A stretch of 59,416 nt of DNA from positions 1 to 59,416 of the IMG/VR virus record IMGVR_UViG_3300036790_000129; one strand, 5' to 3'. This DNA comes from a virus. The notes below the pieces were generated by a model, which made no database searches, was not told the origin of the DNA, and saw only the letters and a program-made list of their open reading frames with translations. Shown one piece after another: positions 42,441 to 51,119 of the stretch (the first letter of the stretch is position 1; each line of letters begins with the position of its first letter). Position numbers and translations under genes: made by a program.

Positions 42441-43595
42441 TCACTGTGGATTGAGGCGACGCCCGAAGTTGCGATGTGACTGCATCATGGCCACGGCCTG
42501 TGCATTGGACATGGCTTCATCATCGGTCGTCGTTTGTATAGCACCACTGGCCGTCACGCTGGAGGGCAGGCCGCGCTTCTGCTCAACGATGTTGCCGCGT
42601 GGGCCACCGAAGAACTGCTGTTTGCCCCAGTCACAGGCATCGCGGGCCACATCGACAGCACGGCGGTCACGATTCTCGGGGAGCGCCACCAGCTGCTTGA
42701 AGTATTCAAACGTGGCAACGCGCGCGACTTCGTTCTTGCAGATATCGGGGTATTCCCGAAGGGCCATCGTGTCGATCTGGGCGTTGATTGCCTGAATGCG
42801 TGGATTGACGGGTATAGAGGTGGGTGTGGTGGCGACGGGGGCGGCCTTGGCGACCGCAGCACGTACCCGGGTTTCGATGTCCTCGGCCGACAGGGTTTCC
42901 CCTTTGGCTCGCCGCAGGATCTCAAGGATCGCGGCTTGGGCATCGTTTTCATCACCCGAATAAATCTGCTTGGCCAAGCGTGTGGCCAGTCCCGTCAATT
43001 CCTGTTCCGATGCGCCAGAACCGGGGAGGTTCCGATCCGCTGGAGCGGCGGATCTTGTGGCTGGGTCAGCTTGACCCGCAGGCTTGGCCTGCCGTAGTTC
43101 CTCTCGCACGCGGACAGAATCGGCCAGCTCACGCTGCAACCGGTTGATGGTGATCTTGTCCTGTGCCATCCCCTCGTCTTGCTCACGACGGCGCAGATAC
43201 CCTTCAACACCACCTTCCCGGTCGATGTCCGCTTGGGACACCCGAATCTCGCCTCCTGCGACGGGGATGTTGACATAGCTCGCAACGGCTTGTCCAGTGG
43301 GTGTCGTGGGCGTGCCCGGTGAAGTGGGCGCCGTAGGTGCGGTATAGGTTTCGCCGCGCGCCTCGGCCTCCATCCGCGCGATACGCTCAGGATCATTCTC
43401 GGCCTGACCCTGCGCTGTCTCGCGCTCGCGGATCTTGTCCGCCTTGATAAACATCCCTTTGCGTGCTGCAAACGGGTCAATCTTCACCGGGTGCAGTTCG
43501 TCACCCTTGGGTACGACGGCCGATGCACCGTTTGTGAGATCCCCGCGATCGAGCGCGGCCTGCGTGGTCTGAATGTCCTGCTTGACGCTGCTCAT
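42441..43595 (-). CDS. Capsid scaffolding protein
   Basis: A 384-residue hydrophilic, charged protein. Start ATG 43595 is in an ATGA overlap. It has helical and Pro/Thr linker regions, with a coiled-coil centre (QDKITINRLQRELADSVRVREEL). The N-terminal part includes FAARKGMFIKADKIRERE. Size, composition and position between portal and major capsid genes match podoviral scaffolds such as P22 gp8. No protease motif was seen. Confidence 0.78.
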   Translation of the reverse strand: MSSVKQDIQTTQAALDRGDLTNGASAVVPKGDELHPVKIDPFAARKGMFIKADKIRERETAQGQAENDPERIARMEAEARGETYTAPTAPTSPGTPTTPTGQAVASYVNIPVAGGEIRVSQADIDREGGVEGYLRRREQDEGMAQDKITINRLQRELADSVRVREELRQAKPAGQADPATRSAAPADRNLPGSGASEQELTGLATRLAKQIYSGDENDAQAAILEILRRAKGETLSAEDIETRVRAAVAKAAPVATTPTSIPVNPRIQAINAQIDTMALREYPDICKNEVARVATFEYFKQLVALPENRDRRAVDVARDACDWGKQQFFGGPRGNIVEQKRGLPSSVTASGAIQTTTDDEAMSNAQAVAMMQSHRNFGRRLNPQ

Positions 43596-43966
43596 GCGGA
43601 TTCTCCCTTGTTGTTGATGGCCTCGGCGGCACGTTCGCCATCGTGGATGTACTGATTGAGGCGCCCGAGGATGCCAGCGGATATCCGCGCATCGAAGTGG
43701 GCCTTGCGTGCCGCCTCCGTATTCAGGTCGGTACAGTCGAGGAGACGCTGGCACAGCATCTGGGTGTCCATTTCGCACTGCGCGATCATCATCGCCATCA
43801 CCTTGGCAATGTCCTTGCGCTGCGCCACGCCACGCATGATGCCCTTGGCCGCGTCGGCGAGATACAGGCTCTGCCACAGCGGCGCATCGTCATCGAGCGT
43901 TTCGAGCTGGCGCGCAATCGCCGCGACAGGAGCGCGGAAACCATCGAGTGGATCGGTAGGGGTCAT
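43592..43966 (-). CDS. Hypothetical protein between portal and scaffold
   Basis: A 124-residue helical protein, joined to portal and scaffold genes by ATGA overlaps at both ends. It has VMAMMIAQCEMDTQMLCQRLLDC and a C-terminal helix. Possibly an assembly chaperone or minor head component. No family was recognised. Confidence 0.62.
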   Translation of the reverse strand: MTPTDPLDGFRAPVAAIARQLETLDDDAPLWQSLYLADAAKGIMRGVAQRKDIAKVMAMMIAQCEMDTQMLCQRLLDCTDLNTEAARKAHFDARISAGILGRLNQYIHDGERAAEAINNKGESA

Positions 43967-46548
43967 CAGATGTTCGTCTGGTATTGCGGTGGTTGACCCA
44001 GTTGCTGCTCACTGGGCGCGGTGACCATGGGCTGGTTGGGCATCTGCGGCAGCACGGTGCCCGGCGGCGTCTGTGGTTTGGGCGGGGGCGGCATCTTGCC
44101 GGCCTGCAGGTAGTCGTTGGACGAGGCCACATCGGCTTGGAAGGGTTCTTCCGCGCCGATGTTGGAACCGGGCTGGTTGAGCGCGGTGGACTCGGCCTGA
44201 CCTTCGGCATCCACGGCCAGTACCGGTGGATTGGCGGACGCCATGGCGGTCTGCCGGGCCAGATCGAGCTCCATGCGCTGCACGGTGATGTCGTTGGACA
44301 GCTTCTCGCGGTTGAGCATGAGCTGGCCACGTGCCACGTCGTTCTTTTCGTGTTCCAGCTGCAGTTCGATGTAGGCCATCTGCAGCTCCATTTTCTTGAT
44401 CTCGAACGCGGTTTGTGCCTCGGCCTGCTGGATCGCGATCTGACCTTGCATCTTCATCTGCTGTAGGCGTTCCTGACCCTGCACACGCACCTGTTCGCGT
44501 TGGATGAGGCCCTGATTGTGCATTTCGCCCGGATACAGTTTCATCATCAGCGTCTGCAACTGCTGCTGCAGCGTGGCCACTTTCGGGTTTGGATCGGGCT
44601 TTCCGGCATCCCCAAGGAACGGGAAGAACCGCGAAGGGTCCGCGAATCCCGCCGCCGCCCAAATCTCCTTCAGGATCTCGGCCTGATTGGACTGATAGGC
44701 GGTCATCGGGAACATCTGCATCGTCGTCGTCATCGCGGTGGTGATCCGCTCCAGACGTTTCTGTGGATTGGTCGAGCCAAAGCCGACATTGACGATCACC
44801 TTGGTCTCGGTGCCGAGCGCCTTCCAGAACTGGCGGGCACCCTGTGCCATTTTCGCGCCGATGATCGACGCAAGGTGCGCATCGGTTTCCCAGCGTTTCT
44901 CCAGATCGAGGATCTGGGTCAACATCTTGACGAAGAACGTCGAACACAGGGTGTGCAAGTCGTACTCGGTCATCTGGTCGGCTGCGGTGCCGATCATTTC
45001 CAGACCACCGACGGTTTCGTTGAGGTTGCGGTTGTTGGCGATGCTTCCTTGATTGAAGTTGCCGATCAGGTCATCGAGCTCGGTACTCAACACCTGATGC
45101 TCCTGCATCATGCCTTGAGGTGCTTCCGGCGAGCGATCCCACTTCACGTCCTGTTGCGGGTTGTCCATTTCGACTACCGCGCCGGGTGAGAACCGCGCCA
45201 GTGCGTGCAGGTCGATCGCCGTATTGCGCTTGATGAACATGCGCCCGGAAGTGGCCATCTTGTTGGCGTCAATCGACAGATTGGTAATGTCGTTGATTTC
45301 ATCCTGAATCCCAGACATCAGCGTGGTCGCGCCGACATTGAACGGGTTGTGTGATTCGAGCATGTTCGAGCCGATCACGTAGGGCCTGTATCCACGCGGA
45401 TCGAATTCTGACAGCGGGATCACGTTCGACAGCATCAGCGTAGTACCGACGGTATCGAAGATATAATCCTCACCCTCGATACGCACGATGTTGCGGTGGA
45501 CCCAGCAGATCGCGTAATCGGAAGGGTCCGAGGATCGCTCGTAGCGGTTGACACGGTTGCGCTCACGCTGCATCCGGATCGCATCCCACTCGCCATTGTG
45601 GCCGCCGGACATCAGCTGGCCATCGGTGAGTGTTCGATACTGCAGCCGGGCGCGCGGGTTGGCCGCATACCGGCGCACGTCGCAGATGAACATCGGGATC
45701 ACTTCGGTCAGGAAGGGCGAGGAATTCACCACGTCCATCCAGTCAGCGGCCGGCGAGAAGCGGAACCGCTCGATCGGGATCAGGCTCCAGCCGGGCCGAT
45801 CCACGGTGGGCACCATGTCGATGCGCTTGACCGCCCCGAGCTCGGGATGCAGCTCATCGTAGTAGCGCGAGGCTTCCTCGTAGTCCCACTGGGTCTTGCC
45901 GATCACGAATCCCTGCCGATCGGCATCCTGCACGGAACCCACCACAAGGCGATACCAGCGGTCATCCTCCTGCAGGCGGTAGTTGAGCAACGCTTCCTGC
46001 ATACGCGCATCCAGCACCGAGCCCGCATCGCCATTGCTCGCCTGCACATTGACGATATCGGCCGAACCAAACAGGGAGATACAGGTCGAGGCTTCGCGCT
46101 TGCGGGTCATCGCGCGGGTCTTGGGCCGGAACAGTCGCGAGCGTTTCTCGAAAGCGGTTGACCAATACTTGGAGCCCTTGGGATGCTCGGAGTTGAAGCG
46201 CGCCATGGCGTCGATCAGGCGGGTACGATGGCTGGCGTTGAAGTAGTCCTCGGCGGTGATGTAGGACTGCCGCGCCAGCGCCATGCAGCCGTCGTCCGAG
46301 AGCGGCGAGGATCGTCCCAGCTCCTTGGCCATGACGAGGGGCTTGGTCGGTCGCTCGGCATCCGGAGGGGGTGGGCGTGGTGCGCCGGGCAGGCGTTCAC
46401 CGCCCTGATCGTTCATCAGGCTAAGTCCCGTACCCGGCGCGGGTCCGGACAGGGACTGGGTGGGGATGAGGTCATTGGCCGACGTGCCCGGTGTGGACAG
46501 GTTCGCGCCTTCGAGTTTCTGCGAGGAGCTCGGGTTCCACTTAGTCAC
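43966..46548 (-). CDS. Portal protein
   Basis: An 860-residue portal, large like those of P22- and N4-type phages. GTG 46548 has AGGGGA about 10 bases upstream and fits better than a start at 46590. The core has DADRQGFVIGKTQWDYEEA, PIERFRFSPAADWMD and a clip/stem region. The C-terminal 180 residues include a long Gln/Glu/Met-rich helix (QQMKMQGQIAIQQAEAQTA, about 680-773) suggestive of the P22-style barrel, then a Pro-rich end. It forms the dodecameric DNA channel at one capsid vertex. Confidence 0.88.
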   Translation of the reverse strand: MTKWNPSSSQKLEGANLSTPGTSANDLIPTQSLSGPAPGTGLSLMNDQGGERLPGAPRPPPPDAERPTKPLVMAKELGRSSPLSDDGCMALARQSYITAEDYFNASHRTRLIDAMARFNSEHPKGSKYWSTAFEKRSRLFRPKTRAMTRKREASTCISLFGSADIVNVQASNGDAGSVLDARMQEALLNYRLQEDDRWYRLVVGSVQDADRQGFVIGKTQWDYEEASRYYDELHPELGAVKRIDMVPTVDRPGWSLIPIERFRFSPAADWMDVVNSSPFLTEVIPMFICDVRRYAANPRARLQYRTLTDGQLMSGGHNGEWDAIRMQRERNRVNRYERSSDPSDYAICWVHRNIVRIEGEDYIFDTVGTTLMLSNVIPLSEFDPRGYRPYVIGSNMLESHNPFNVGATTLMSGIQDEINDITNLSIDANKMATSGRMFIKRNTAIDLHALARFSPGAVVEMDNPQQDVKWDRSPEAPQGMMQEHQVLSTELDDLIGNFNQGSIANNRNLNETVGGLEMIGTAADQMTEYDLHTLCSTFFVKMLTQILDLEKRWETDAHLASIIGAKMAQGARQFWKALGTETKVIVNVGFGSTNPQKRLERITTAMTTTMQMFPMTAYQSNQAEILKEIWAAAGFADPSRFFPFLGDAGKPDPNPKVATLQQQLQTLMMKLYPGEMHNQGLIQREQVRVQGQERLQQMKMQGQIAIQQAEAQTAFEIKKMELQMAYIELQLEHEKNDVARGQLMLNREKLSNDITVQRMELDLARQTAMASANPPVLAVDAEGQAESTALNQPGSNIGAEEPFQADVASSNDYLQAGKMPPPPKPQTPPGTVLPQMPNQPMVTAPSEQQLGQPPQYQTNI

Positions 46549-47128
46549 GAGGGCGATTCCCCTGTCGAATTTCGATGATCTGTCCCGCACCTTGGGTGCC
46601 GATCACGCGGCCGGTACCATCGGACAGGGCCTGCTCGATGGCGACGCGCTGAGTGAAGCGGGTCGCCTTCATGTCGGATACGTCAGGGATGGCTTCGCCG
46701 CGCGGGTTGCGCTTGATCGTCAACATCCTGTCGATCGCGTAGACGGTGCCGGGGTAGCGGAACCGACGCAGGATCTCCCGGCCAGCCTTGATCGCTTCAC
46801 GCCGCTTGGGGTCGTTCATCACGTCGGTGTACTTGACGCGGTAGCCCCAGCGAGCGGAGAAGTCGAGGCAGAAGATGTTGAACACCTTGCCGAACTCGGA
46901 TGGCTGGATGGCCCACCGAAAGCCGGGCATCCGCTTGGTCAGCAGATCAGCCATGTCGGTGACGAGGATATGGGTGGAGGCGTGCAGCGTATGCAGGTCA
47001 TGGTGGTCATCCACGATGCCTTCAGGCTCACCGATCGGATCGTGGCCGGTCAGCGAGTTGCCAATGCCCTGCTCCTTGACCATGGCGGCCACCGCGGCAC
47101 GGGCACGTTCCATGTGGGTCTGACTCAT
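46541..47128 (-). CDS. Hypothetical protein upstream of portal
   Basis: A 195-residue protein. It has GFRWAIQPSEFGKVFNIFCL and WGYRVKYTDVMNDPKRREAI. It overlaps the portal start by 8 bases and the upstream small gene by ATGA. Of unknown function, probably related to head assembly by position. Confidence 0.6.
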   Translation of the reverse strand: MSQTHMERARAAVAAMVKEQGIGNSLTGHDPIGEPEGIVDDHHDLHTLHASTHILVTDMADLLTKRMPGFRWAIQPSEFGKVFNIFCLDFSARWGYRVKYTDVMNDPKRREAIKAGREILRRFRYPGTVYAIDRMLTIKRNPRGEAIPDVSDMKATRFTQRVAIEQALSDGTGRVIGTQGAGQIIEIRQGNRPRD

Positions 47129-47391
47129 TGTCCGTTCCAGTCCGGTGAGTTGGGATTCCAGTAATAAGGCAGGAACTCGACGAACATACGCGAGTAACCG
47201 GAATGGGTAGAGATCGCGAATGGTGCCCCGTTGCCGATCGAGATCATGGTGGGTGCATTGCCACCGAAGGCATACACTACCGGCACTTCCTGCGTGCCGT
47301 CAGCCATTTCGACCAAGGACGCAAAGTCGATCTGCCGGTAGCCCGGATTGGCTGGCGGAAAGCCAATGACATCGCGAACGCTGTAGGTCAT
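47125..47391 (-). CDS. Small hypothetical protein
   Basis: An 88-residue protein, likely beta-rich (EVPVVYAFGGNAPTMISIG), in ATGA overlaps with its neighbours. No family was recognised. Confidence 0.55.
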   Translation of the reverse strand: MTYSVRDVIGFPPANPGYRQIDFASLVEMADGTQEVPVVYAFGGNAPTMISIGNGAPFAISTHSGYSRMFVEFLPYYWNPNSPDWNGQ

Positions 47392-47579
47392 GTTTTGTCC
47401 TTGTCCCGCGCTCGTGAGTTGGCCAGCATGTCGGTCATGATCTCGTGCTTGATGAACTCAAGTGTCCCCAGCTTTTCCGCCTGCGACAGCGGCGAGGTGT
47501 TGCACAGCGTCATGATCGCACGCCAGAACTTTGCCGTGTCATCCAGTGGCTCGGGATCGACCAGATTGACCACGCTCAT
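47388..47579 (-). CDS. Small helical hypothetical protein
   Basis: A 63-residue acidic helical protein. GAGG lies about 6 bases before ATG 47579. A longer frame starting at 47786 overlaps another gene and is rejected. Residues include AKFWRAIMTLCNTSPLSQAE. Unrecognised. Confidence 0.55.
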   Translation of the reverse strand: MSVVNLVDPEPLDDTAKFWRAIMTLCNTSPLSQAEKLGTLEFIKHEIMTDMLANSRARDKDKT

Positions 47580-47580
47580 G

Positions 47581-47802
47581 TCAGTCCTCGGCGTACCGGT
47601 TGACTTCACCCTGATGGGGCCTGCCGCCCATGTGCAGCGCCAGATCCTCGGCACTGATTCCCTGCAAGGCCACCACCTCGACCGTGTGCGCAGCGGTGGA
47701 TACCCGAAAATCCTGCCCGGCCTGCAGCAGGATCGAACGGCGCCCAAGGCGGATCTCCACCGCATCGGGGCCGTCATTATGCACATGCACGAGCGAGCCC
47801 AT
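47581..47802 (-). CDS. Small hypothetical protein
   Basis: A 73-residue protein, beta-rich (VHVHNDGPDAVEIRLGRRSI), with a single-domain look reminiscent of small baseplate or head-joining proteins, but no family was recognised. It starts 3 bases after the preceding stop. Confidence 0.55.
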   Translation of the reverse strand: MGSLVHVHNDGPDAVEIRLGRRSILLQAGQDFRVSTAAHTVEVVALQGISAEDLALHMGGRPHQGEVNRYAED

Positions 47803-47805
47803 GGA

Positions 47806-47946
47806 TCAGTGGCCGGTGAACTTCACGCCGTTCTTTTTGGCCACCTTTTTGTCGTTCTTGGTGTCCTCGGCAAACGCCTTTTTCACCGCGCCGGGCTTGG
47901 AGGTGGGCTTGGCCACGAACTCGGGTTTTTTCTCGGACTTTTTCAT
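47806..47946 (-). CDS. Very small Lys-rich protein
   Basis: A 46-residue, strongly basic protein (MKKSEKKPEFVAKPTSKPGA). GAGGAA lies 7-9 bases before ATG 47946, and the start overlaps the stop of the HNH gene (ATGA). Composition suggests nucleic-acid contact or disorder. It was presumably next to the 48428 gene before the HNH insertion. Confidence 0.5.
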   Translation of the reverse strand: MKKSEKKPEFVAKPTSKPGAVKKAFAEDTKNDKKVAKKNGVKFTGH

Positions 47947-48431
47947 GATGCCGTTCCTCTGAAAATATGCGTTCTGATGCGATGGCAGTTGGAACACACA
48001 ACGTCACACTTGACGATCTCAGTTTTCAGCCTTGCAAGGCTTGCACCATTATCCACCAGTGAACTTACATCGCTTAATTTTTCGCCACGCACATGATCGA
48101 GATCCATCACATACCATGGATACACTATTCCGCAATCCATGCACGGTCGATTTTTGATCTCGGCTACATATTTTCTGGCTGCTGTGCGTCGATGCCTGCC
48201 AGCTTCCAGTCTTTCGGCAATGTGCGCGTCACGATATGCCTTGTTCTTTTCTTTCGCCTTTGGGCTCGACCAGCGCGACTTGTGTGCCAGATAGTAAGCC
48301 CTCATGCGCTCTTTATCTTCTTCTGTCAGCGGCTTAATGCGACAGGCTTTGCACACTTTGTTGCGCGGCCAGTCCTTACGGAACTGATCATCCGGTTTGA
48401 TCTGGCCGCATTTGGAGCAAGTGTGACTCAT
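47943..48431 (-). CDS. HNH endonuclease with N-terminal zinc ribbon
   Basis: A 162-residue HNH endonuclease. Residues 4-31 carry CSKCG and CKAC. The HNH core is CMDCG, VMDLDHVRGEK and VVCSNCHRIRTH. It differs in type from the HNH_3-like genes at 1376 and 2845. ATGA overlaps join it at both ends to small basic genes, consistent with insertion between two genes with no loss of coding. Mobile; it lies between the terminase and portal genes. Confidence 0.9.
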   Translation of the reverse strand: MSHTCSKCGQIKPDDQFRKDWPRNKVCKACRIKPLTEEDKERMRAYYLAHKSRWSSPKAKEKNKAYRDAHIAERLEAGRHRRTAARKYVAEIKNRPCMDCGIVYPWYVMDLDHVRGEKLSDVSSLVDNGASLARLKTEIVKCDVVCSNCHRIRTHIFRGTAS

Positions 48432-48691
48432 TTACCGTGGTAGTTCGCCTGACCGGGTGCCGCATGAGCCTTGCGCGCTAGCTCGCCAATAACACCCTTT
48501 GGCACACCCTTTGCCTCAAGCTGCTTGGCGCGGCCGCCGTGACCGAGTGCATTCGACTTGCCCTCGAACGAACCGGAATGCTTGATGCCGTCATTTTTCT
48601 CACCTTCTTCCTTGGGTTTGTCCTCGTGCTTGGACTCCTTCTCCGGGTGACGGGCCTTGATCTTTTCCTCGCGTTTCTTTTCGTCGCGCAT
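48428..48691 (-). CDS. Small highly charged protein downstream of terminase
   Basis: An 87-residue protein, Lys/Glu-rich (KKREEKIKARHPEKESKHED) in the first half and Gly/Ala-rich in the second (GVIGELARKAHAAPG). Likely helical or disordered. Of unknown function. It overlaps the HNH gene by ATGA. Confidence 0.55.
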   Translation of the reverse strand: MRDEKKREEKIKARHPEKESKHEDKPKEEGEKNDGIKHSGSFEGKSNALGHGGRAKQLEAKGVPKGVIGELARKAHAAPGQANYHGK

Positions 48692-48735
48692 GACTTGTCT
48701 CCGGTGGAGTGGGTGTGTTAGGTGGCGCCATCGTA

Positions 48736-50250
48736 TCAGACGGCTTCGGGCTCGGCACTACCCGAGCCGGCACCGCCAGCGGTCGGGGTGACGAACCAGA
48801 AGGTGTTGGCCAGTGCGTCGGCAATGTTCGGCGAGCGCACGCCGCGCGCAAGCATTTCAGCCTTGGGTTCGAGCAGCATCCGGTCGGTGCGCAGGTGGAA
48901 GCGGAACTTGGGCGAACACAGCTCCTCGCCGAGCTCAGGAAGCGGTGGAATATCGGCACTGGGTAGCCATTCGCGCATCCGCGCCCACGTCGTGGTGCGC
49001 ATGTTGGCGTAGCGTTTGGCATCTTCCGGATCATTCGGGGTGGCGCCGCCCTGCACGTCCACGATGATGCGTCCGTAGCCGCGTCGGCGCAGGTAGTCGA
49101 TGACCGGGCCACCGAGCCCCACGCCATCGATGAACACGAGATCGGGCTGCCACTCATTGATCTGCCGGGCGATGAAGTCGGCCGAGATCATCGAGTCCTG
49201 TTCGGACCAGTGGCCTATTTCGCGAAGCATCTTTCGGCCTTGGCGCTTGATGCAGGTGTTCAGATCCTTGCCGGCGCGGGCCAGATCCACACCCATCAGG
49301 CGTGGCACGATGCGCGGGATGTGGCGGAAGTCGATCTCGTTGGTGAACGCCCGGCGGACCGACTCGGAGCTGATGAAGGTGGTCGAGGCCATGGCCGGGA
49401 ACTGGCCATAGATATGCACCTTGCAGAAGTCCGAATCCTCGCCGTAGGTAGCGATCCACTTGGCGATCTCGACCTTGTTGGCGAAGGTGACCTCGCGCGC
49501 ATCGACGCGGAAGCGTATCCAGTTGACAGCGGTCTTGCCGCAGTGCGAGTCGTAGAAGCCGCCTTCGGTTTCGGACGGGTTACCGAAGGCGAGGAAGATC
49601 ACCAGACCGGTGGTCATGGCGCCCTCGATCACGTCCCAGATCGCCGGGGAGATACCGGAGGCCTCATCAAAGATGATGAGGACGTATTTCTCGTGGGTGC
49701 CGGCGAAGGCTTGCGGGTTGGAGTCGGACCACGGGGTGGCCACGGCGTGCCATGTCTCGGGGTAGTCGCGGCAGCGGTATTTGGTCGCGGTCCACTCGAA
49801 CTGCCAGCCGTTGACCGCGTAGTCCTGCCACTTGCGCAGCTCGCGCCACGTCTTGTTGGAGAGCTGGCCTTCGGTGGACGCGGTGATGACGCCTTCGCCG
49901 TTGGGGTAGCAGGACTCGAACCAGTGGATGATCCATGCCACCAGACAGGTCTTGCCCACACCGTTGCCGGCGGCGGTGGTGAAGCGGATCACCCGGTTGA
50001 CGAGCTCGTGCGGCGGCATGTCGGTGCGTTGCAGCTCGCCCTGCAGCTTCATCAGCCACTCGCGTTGCCAGAACTCGGGGATGCGTCCGGCCAGTGGCGA
50101 GTCCTTGACGCGCCATGGATAGCAGGCCATCACCCAGTCATACGGCCGTTTCTGGTAGGACAAGACCCACAGGGCGAACTGGGCAGCCTGTTTCTCATCC
50201 ATGACCGGACGGGTCATGCCGAAGGAATCGCGCCATGACCCGTCAGCCAT
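48736..50250 (-). CDS. Terminase large subunit
   Basis: A 504-residue packaging motor. Walker A is GNGVGKT (about residues 94-100), Walker B is LIIFDEASG (about 195), and the nuclease domain begins RLMGVDLARAGKD (about 322), with an aspartate in VFIDGVGLGG (about 375). It cuts concatemers and pumps DNA into the capsid through the portal. ATG 50250 is chosen; ATG 50259 is an alternative and neither has a strong ribosome site. No gene immediately upstream looks like a small terminase. Confidence 0.95.
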   Translation of the reverse strand: MADGSWRDSFGMTRPVMDEKQAAQFALWVLSYQKRPYDWVMACYPWRVKDSPLAGRIPEFWQREWLMKLQGELQRTDMPPHELVNRVIRFTTAAGNGVGKTCLVAWIIHWFESCYPNGEGVITASTEGQLSNKTWRELRKWQDYAVNGWQFEWTATKYRCRDYPETWHAVATPWSDSNPQAFAGTHEKYVLIIFDEASGISPAIWDVIEGAMTTGLVIFLAFGNPSETEGGFYDSHCGKTAVNWIRFRVDAREVTFANKVEIAKWIATYGEDSDFCKVHIYGQFPAMASTTFISSESVRRAFTNEIDFRHIPRIVPRLMGVDLARAGKDLNTCIKRQGRKMLREIGHWSEQDSMISADFIARQINEWQPDLVFIDGVGLGGPVIDYLRRRGYGRIIVDVQGGATPNDPEDAKRYANMRTTTWARMREWLPSADIPPLPELGEELCSPKFRFHLRTDRMLLEPKAEMLARGVRSPNIADALANTFWFVTPTAGGAGSGSAEPEAV

Positions 50251-50494
50251 TGCCGGCATCCATGAAGCGTTTCTTCACCAGATCGAGTACACCGATCACC
50301 TCGTAGGCATTGAGGTATTCACCCCACAAATACAGCCCTGTCTCGCGATCATCATGAGTGGCTACCAACAACACGGAATGCGGCGCAGGACTCTTGCCTG
50401 ACTCGATGTCATCCGCCATACGACGAAGCATCGCCGGCACATTGGTCAGTGCCGGCGATGCTATGGTGTCGTTGCCGACCAGCACCAATCCCAT
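50243..50494 (-). CDS. Small protein, paralogue of 50660-50905
   Basis: An 83-residue protein. The segment AMLRRMADDIESGK followed by a short beta-strand (VLLVATHDD) is shared in layout with the product of 50660-50905 (AMLRTVADSIEKGE then ACVLMDNG), so the two are probably a duplicated pair. Unknown function. It overlaps the terminase start. Confidence 0.6.
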   Translation of the reverse strand: MGLVLVGNDTIASPALTNVPAMLRRMADDIESGKSPAPHSVLLVATHDDRETGLYLWGEYLNAYEVIGVLDLVKKRFMDAGNG

Positions 50495-50655
50495 CAGTGG
50501 TTCAGGATCGCGATGGCGATCAGGATGGCCACGACAACACCGAAGCCGATCAGGTAGACCTTGGTGGGCGCCCCGGAACTGGCGCCGGGCTGGTCGGCCG
50601 GCTTCGTGTCAGGGGCTTTGGTGTCGGAGGTATCGGGGGGTGTGATATCAGACAT
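50494..50655 (-). CDS. Small single-pass membrane protein
   Basis: A 53-residue protein. The N-terminal half is Asp/Pro/Thr-rich and hydrophilic. The C-terminal half is one membrane helix (VYLIGFGVVVAILIAIAIL), ending just before the stop, giving a tail-anchored layout. It forms an ATGA overlap with the next gene and starts 4 bases after the previous stop. Unknown role, possibly lysis- or superinfection-related. Confidence 0.55.
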   Translation of the reverse strand: MSDITPPDTSDTKAPDTKPADQPGASSGAPTKVYLIGFGVVVAILIAIAILNH

Positions 50656-50659
50656 GGTG

Positions 50660-50905
50660 TTACCTCATCACGTAGTGGATGGCGCATTGGAGGATACCGA
50701 GCCATTCAAGCTTGGTGGTCGGCCGTGTACAGCGGTGCATCTGCATCAGTTCCTTGCCGTTGTCCATCAGCACGCAGGCGTGCATGACTTCCCCACACTC
50801 GCCTTTCTCGATCGAGTCGGCGACGGTGCGCAGCATGGCGGCGATATCGCCCATGTCGCCACTGGGCGGCACGTAGCCTTCGTGGATCGCCCGGATGTCA
50901 GCCAT
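50660..50905 (-). CDS. Small protein, paralogue of 50243-50494
   Basis: An 81-residue protein sharing the AMLRxxADxIExG core and the following strand with the other small protein near the terminase. The C-terminal end differs (EWLGILQCAIHYV). It overlaps the membrane protein gene upstream by 8 bases. Unknown function. Confidence 0.6.
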   Translation of the reverse strand: MADIRAIHEGYVPPSGDMGDIAAMLRTVADSIEKGECGEVMHACVLMDNGKELMQMHRCTRPTTKLEWLGILQCAIHYVMR

Positions 50906-51119
50906 GATCTTTCACACTCGGTGCCAGCTGACTGGCTATGATTTGCACGGCGTGCAGCTCCAAGGTGATATCCGTCAAGTCCTTGCTGACCTCATCCAGA
51001 TCGCCCTGAATCTTCCTGAGCATGTGATCGAGCGCCCACACCCCGACCAGCAGCATCAGCGCCACCACCAGACACAGCGCGCCGATCACCCAGACCAGCT
51101 CCTCGTAGGTCACGTTCAC
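50898..51119 (-). CDS. Small membrane-anchored coiled-coil protein
   Basis: A 73-residue protein. Residues about 8-30 are a membrane helix (LVWVIGALCLVVALMLLVG), and residues 33-62 an amphipathic helix (RKIQGDLDEVSKDLTDITLE). Reminiscent of small phage membrane proteins of unknown function. It overlaps genes on both sides by 4-8 bases. Confidence 0.58.
   Translation of the reverse strand: MNVTYEELVWVIGALCLVVALMLLVGVWALDHMLRKIQGDLDEVSKDLTDITLELHAVQIIASQLAPSVKDHG

Noticed and set aside
42441-43877. Extended scaffold start at 43877
   Set aside because: The extra N-terminal residues are an Arg/Gly/His-rich shadow of the upstream gene; ATG 43595 with ATGA overlap fits.
44009-44947. 312-residue minus-strand frame within the portal gene
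   Set aside because: Arg/Gly/His-rich shadow of the portal frame, which has clear family features.
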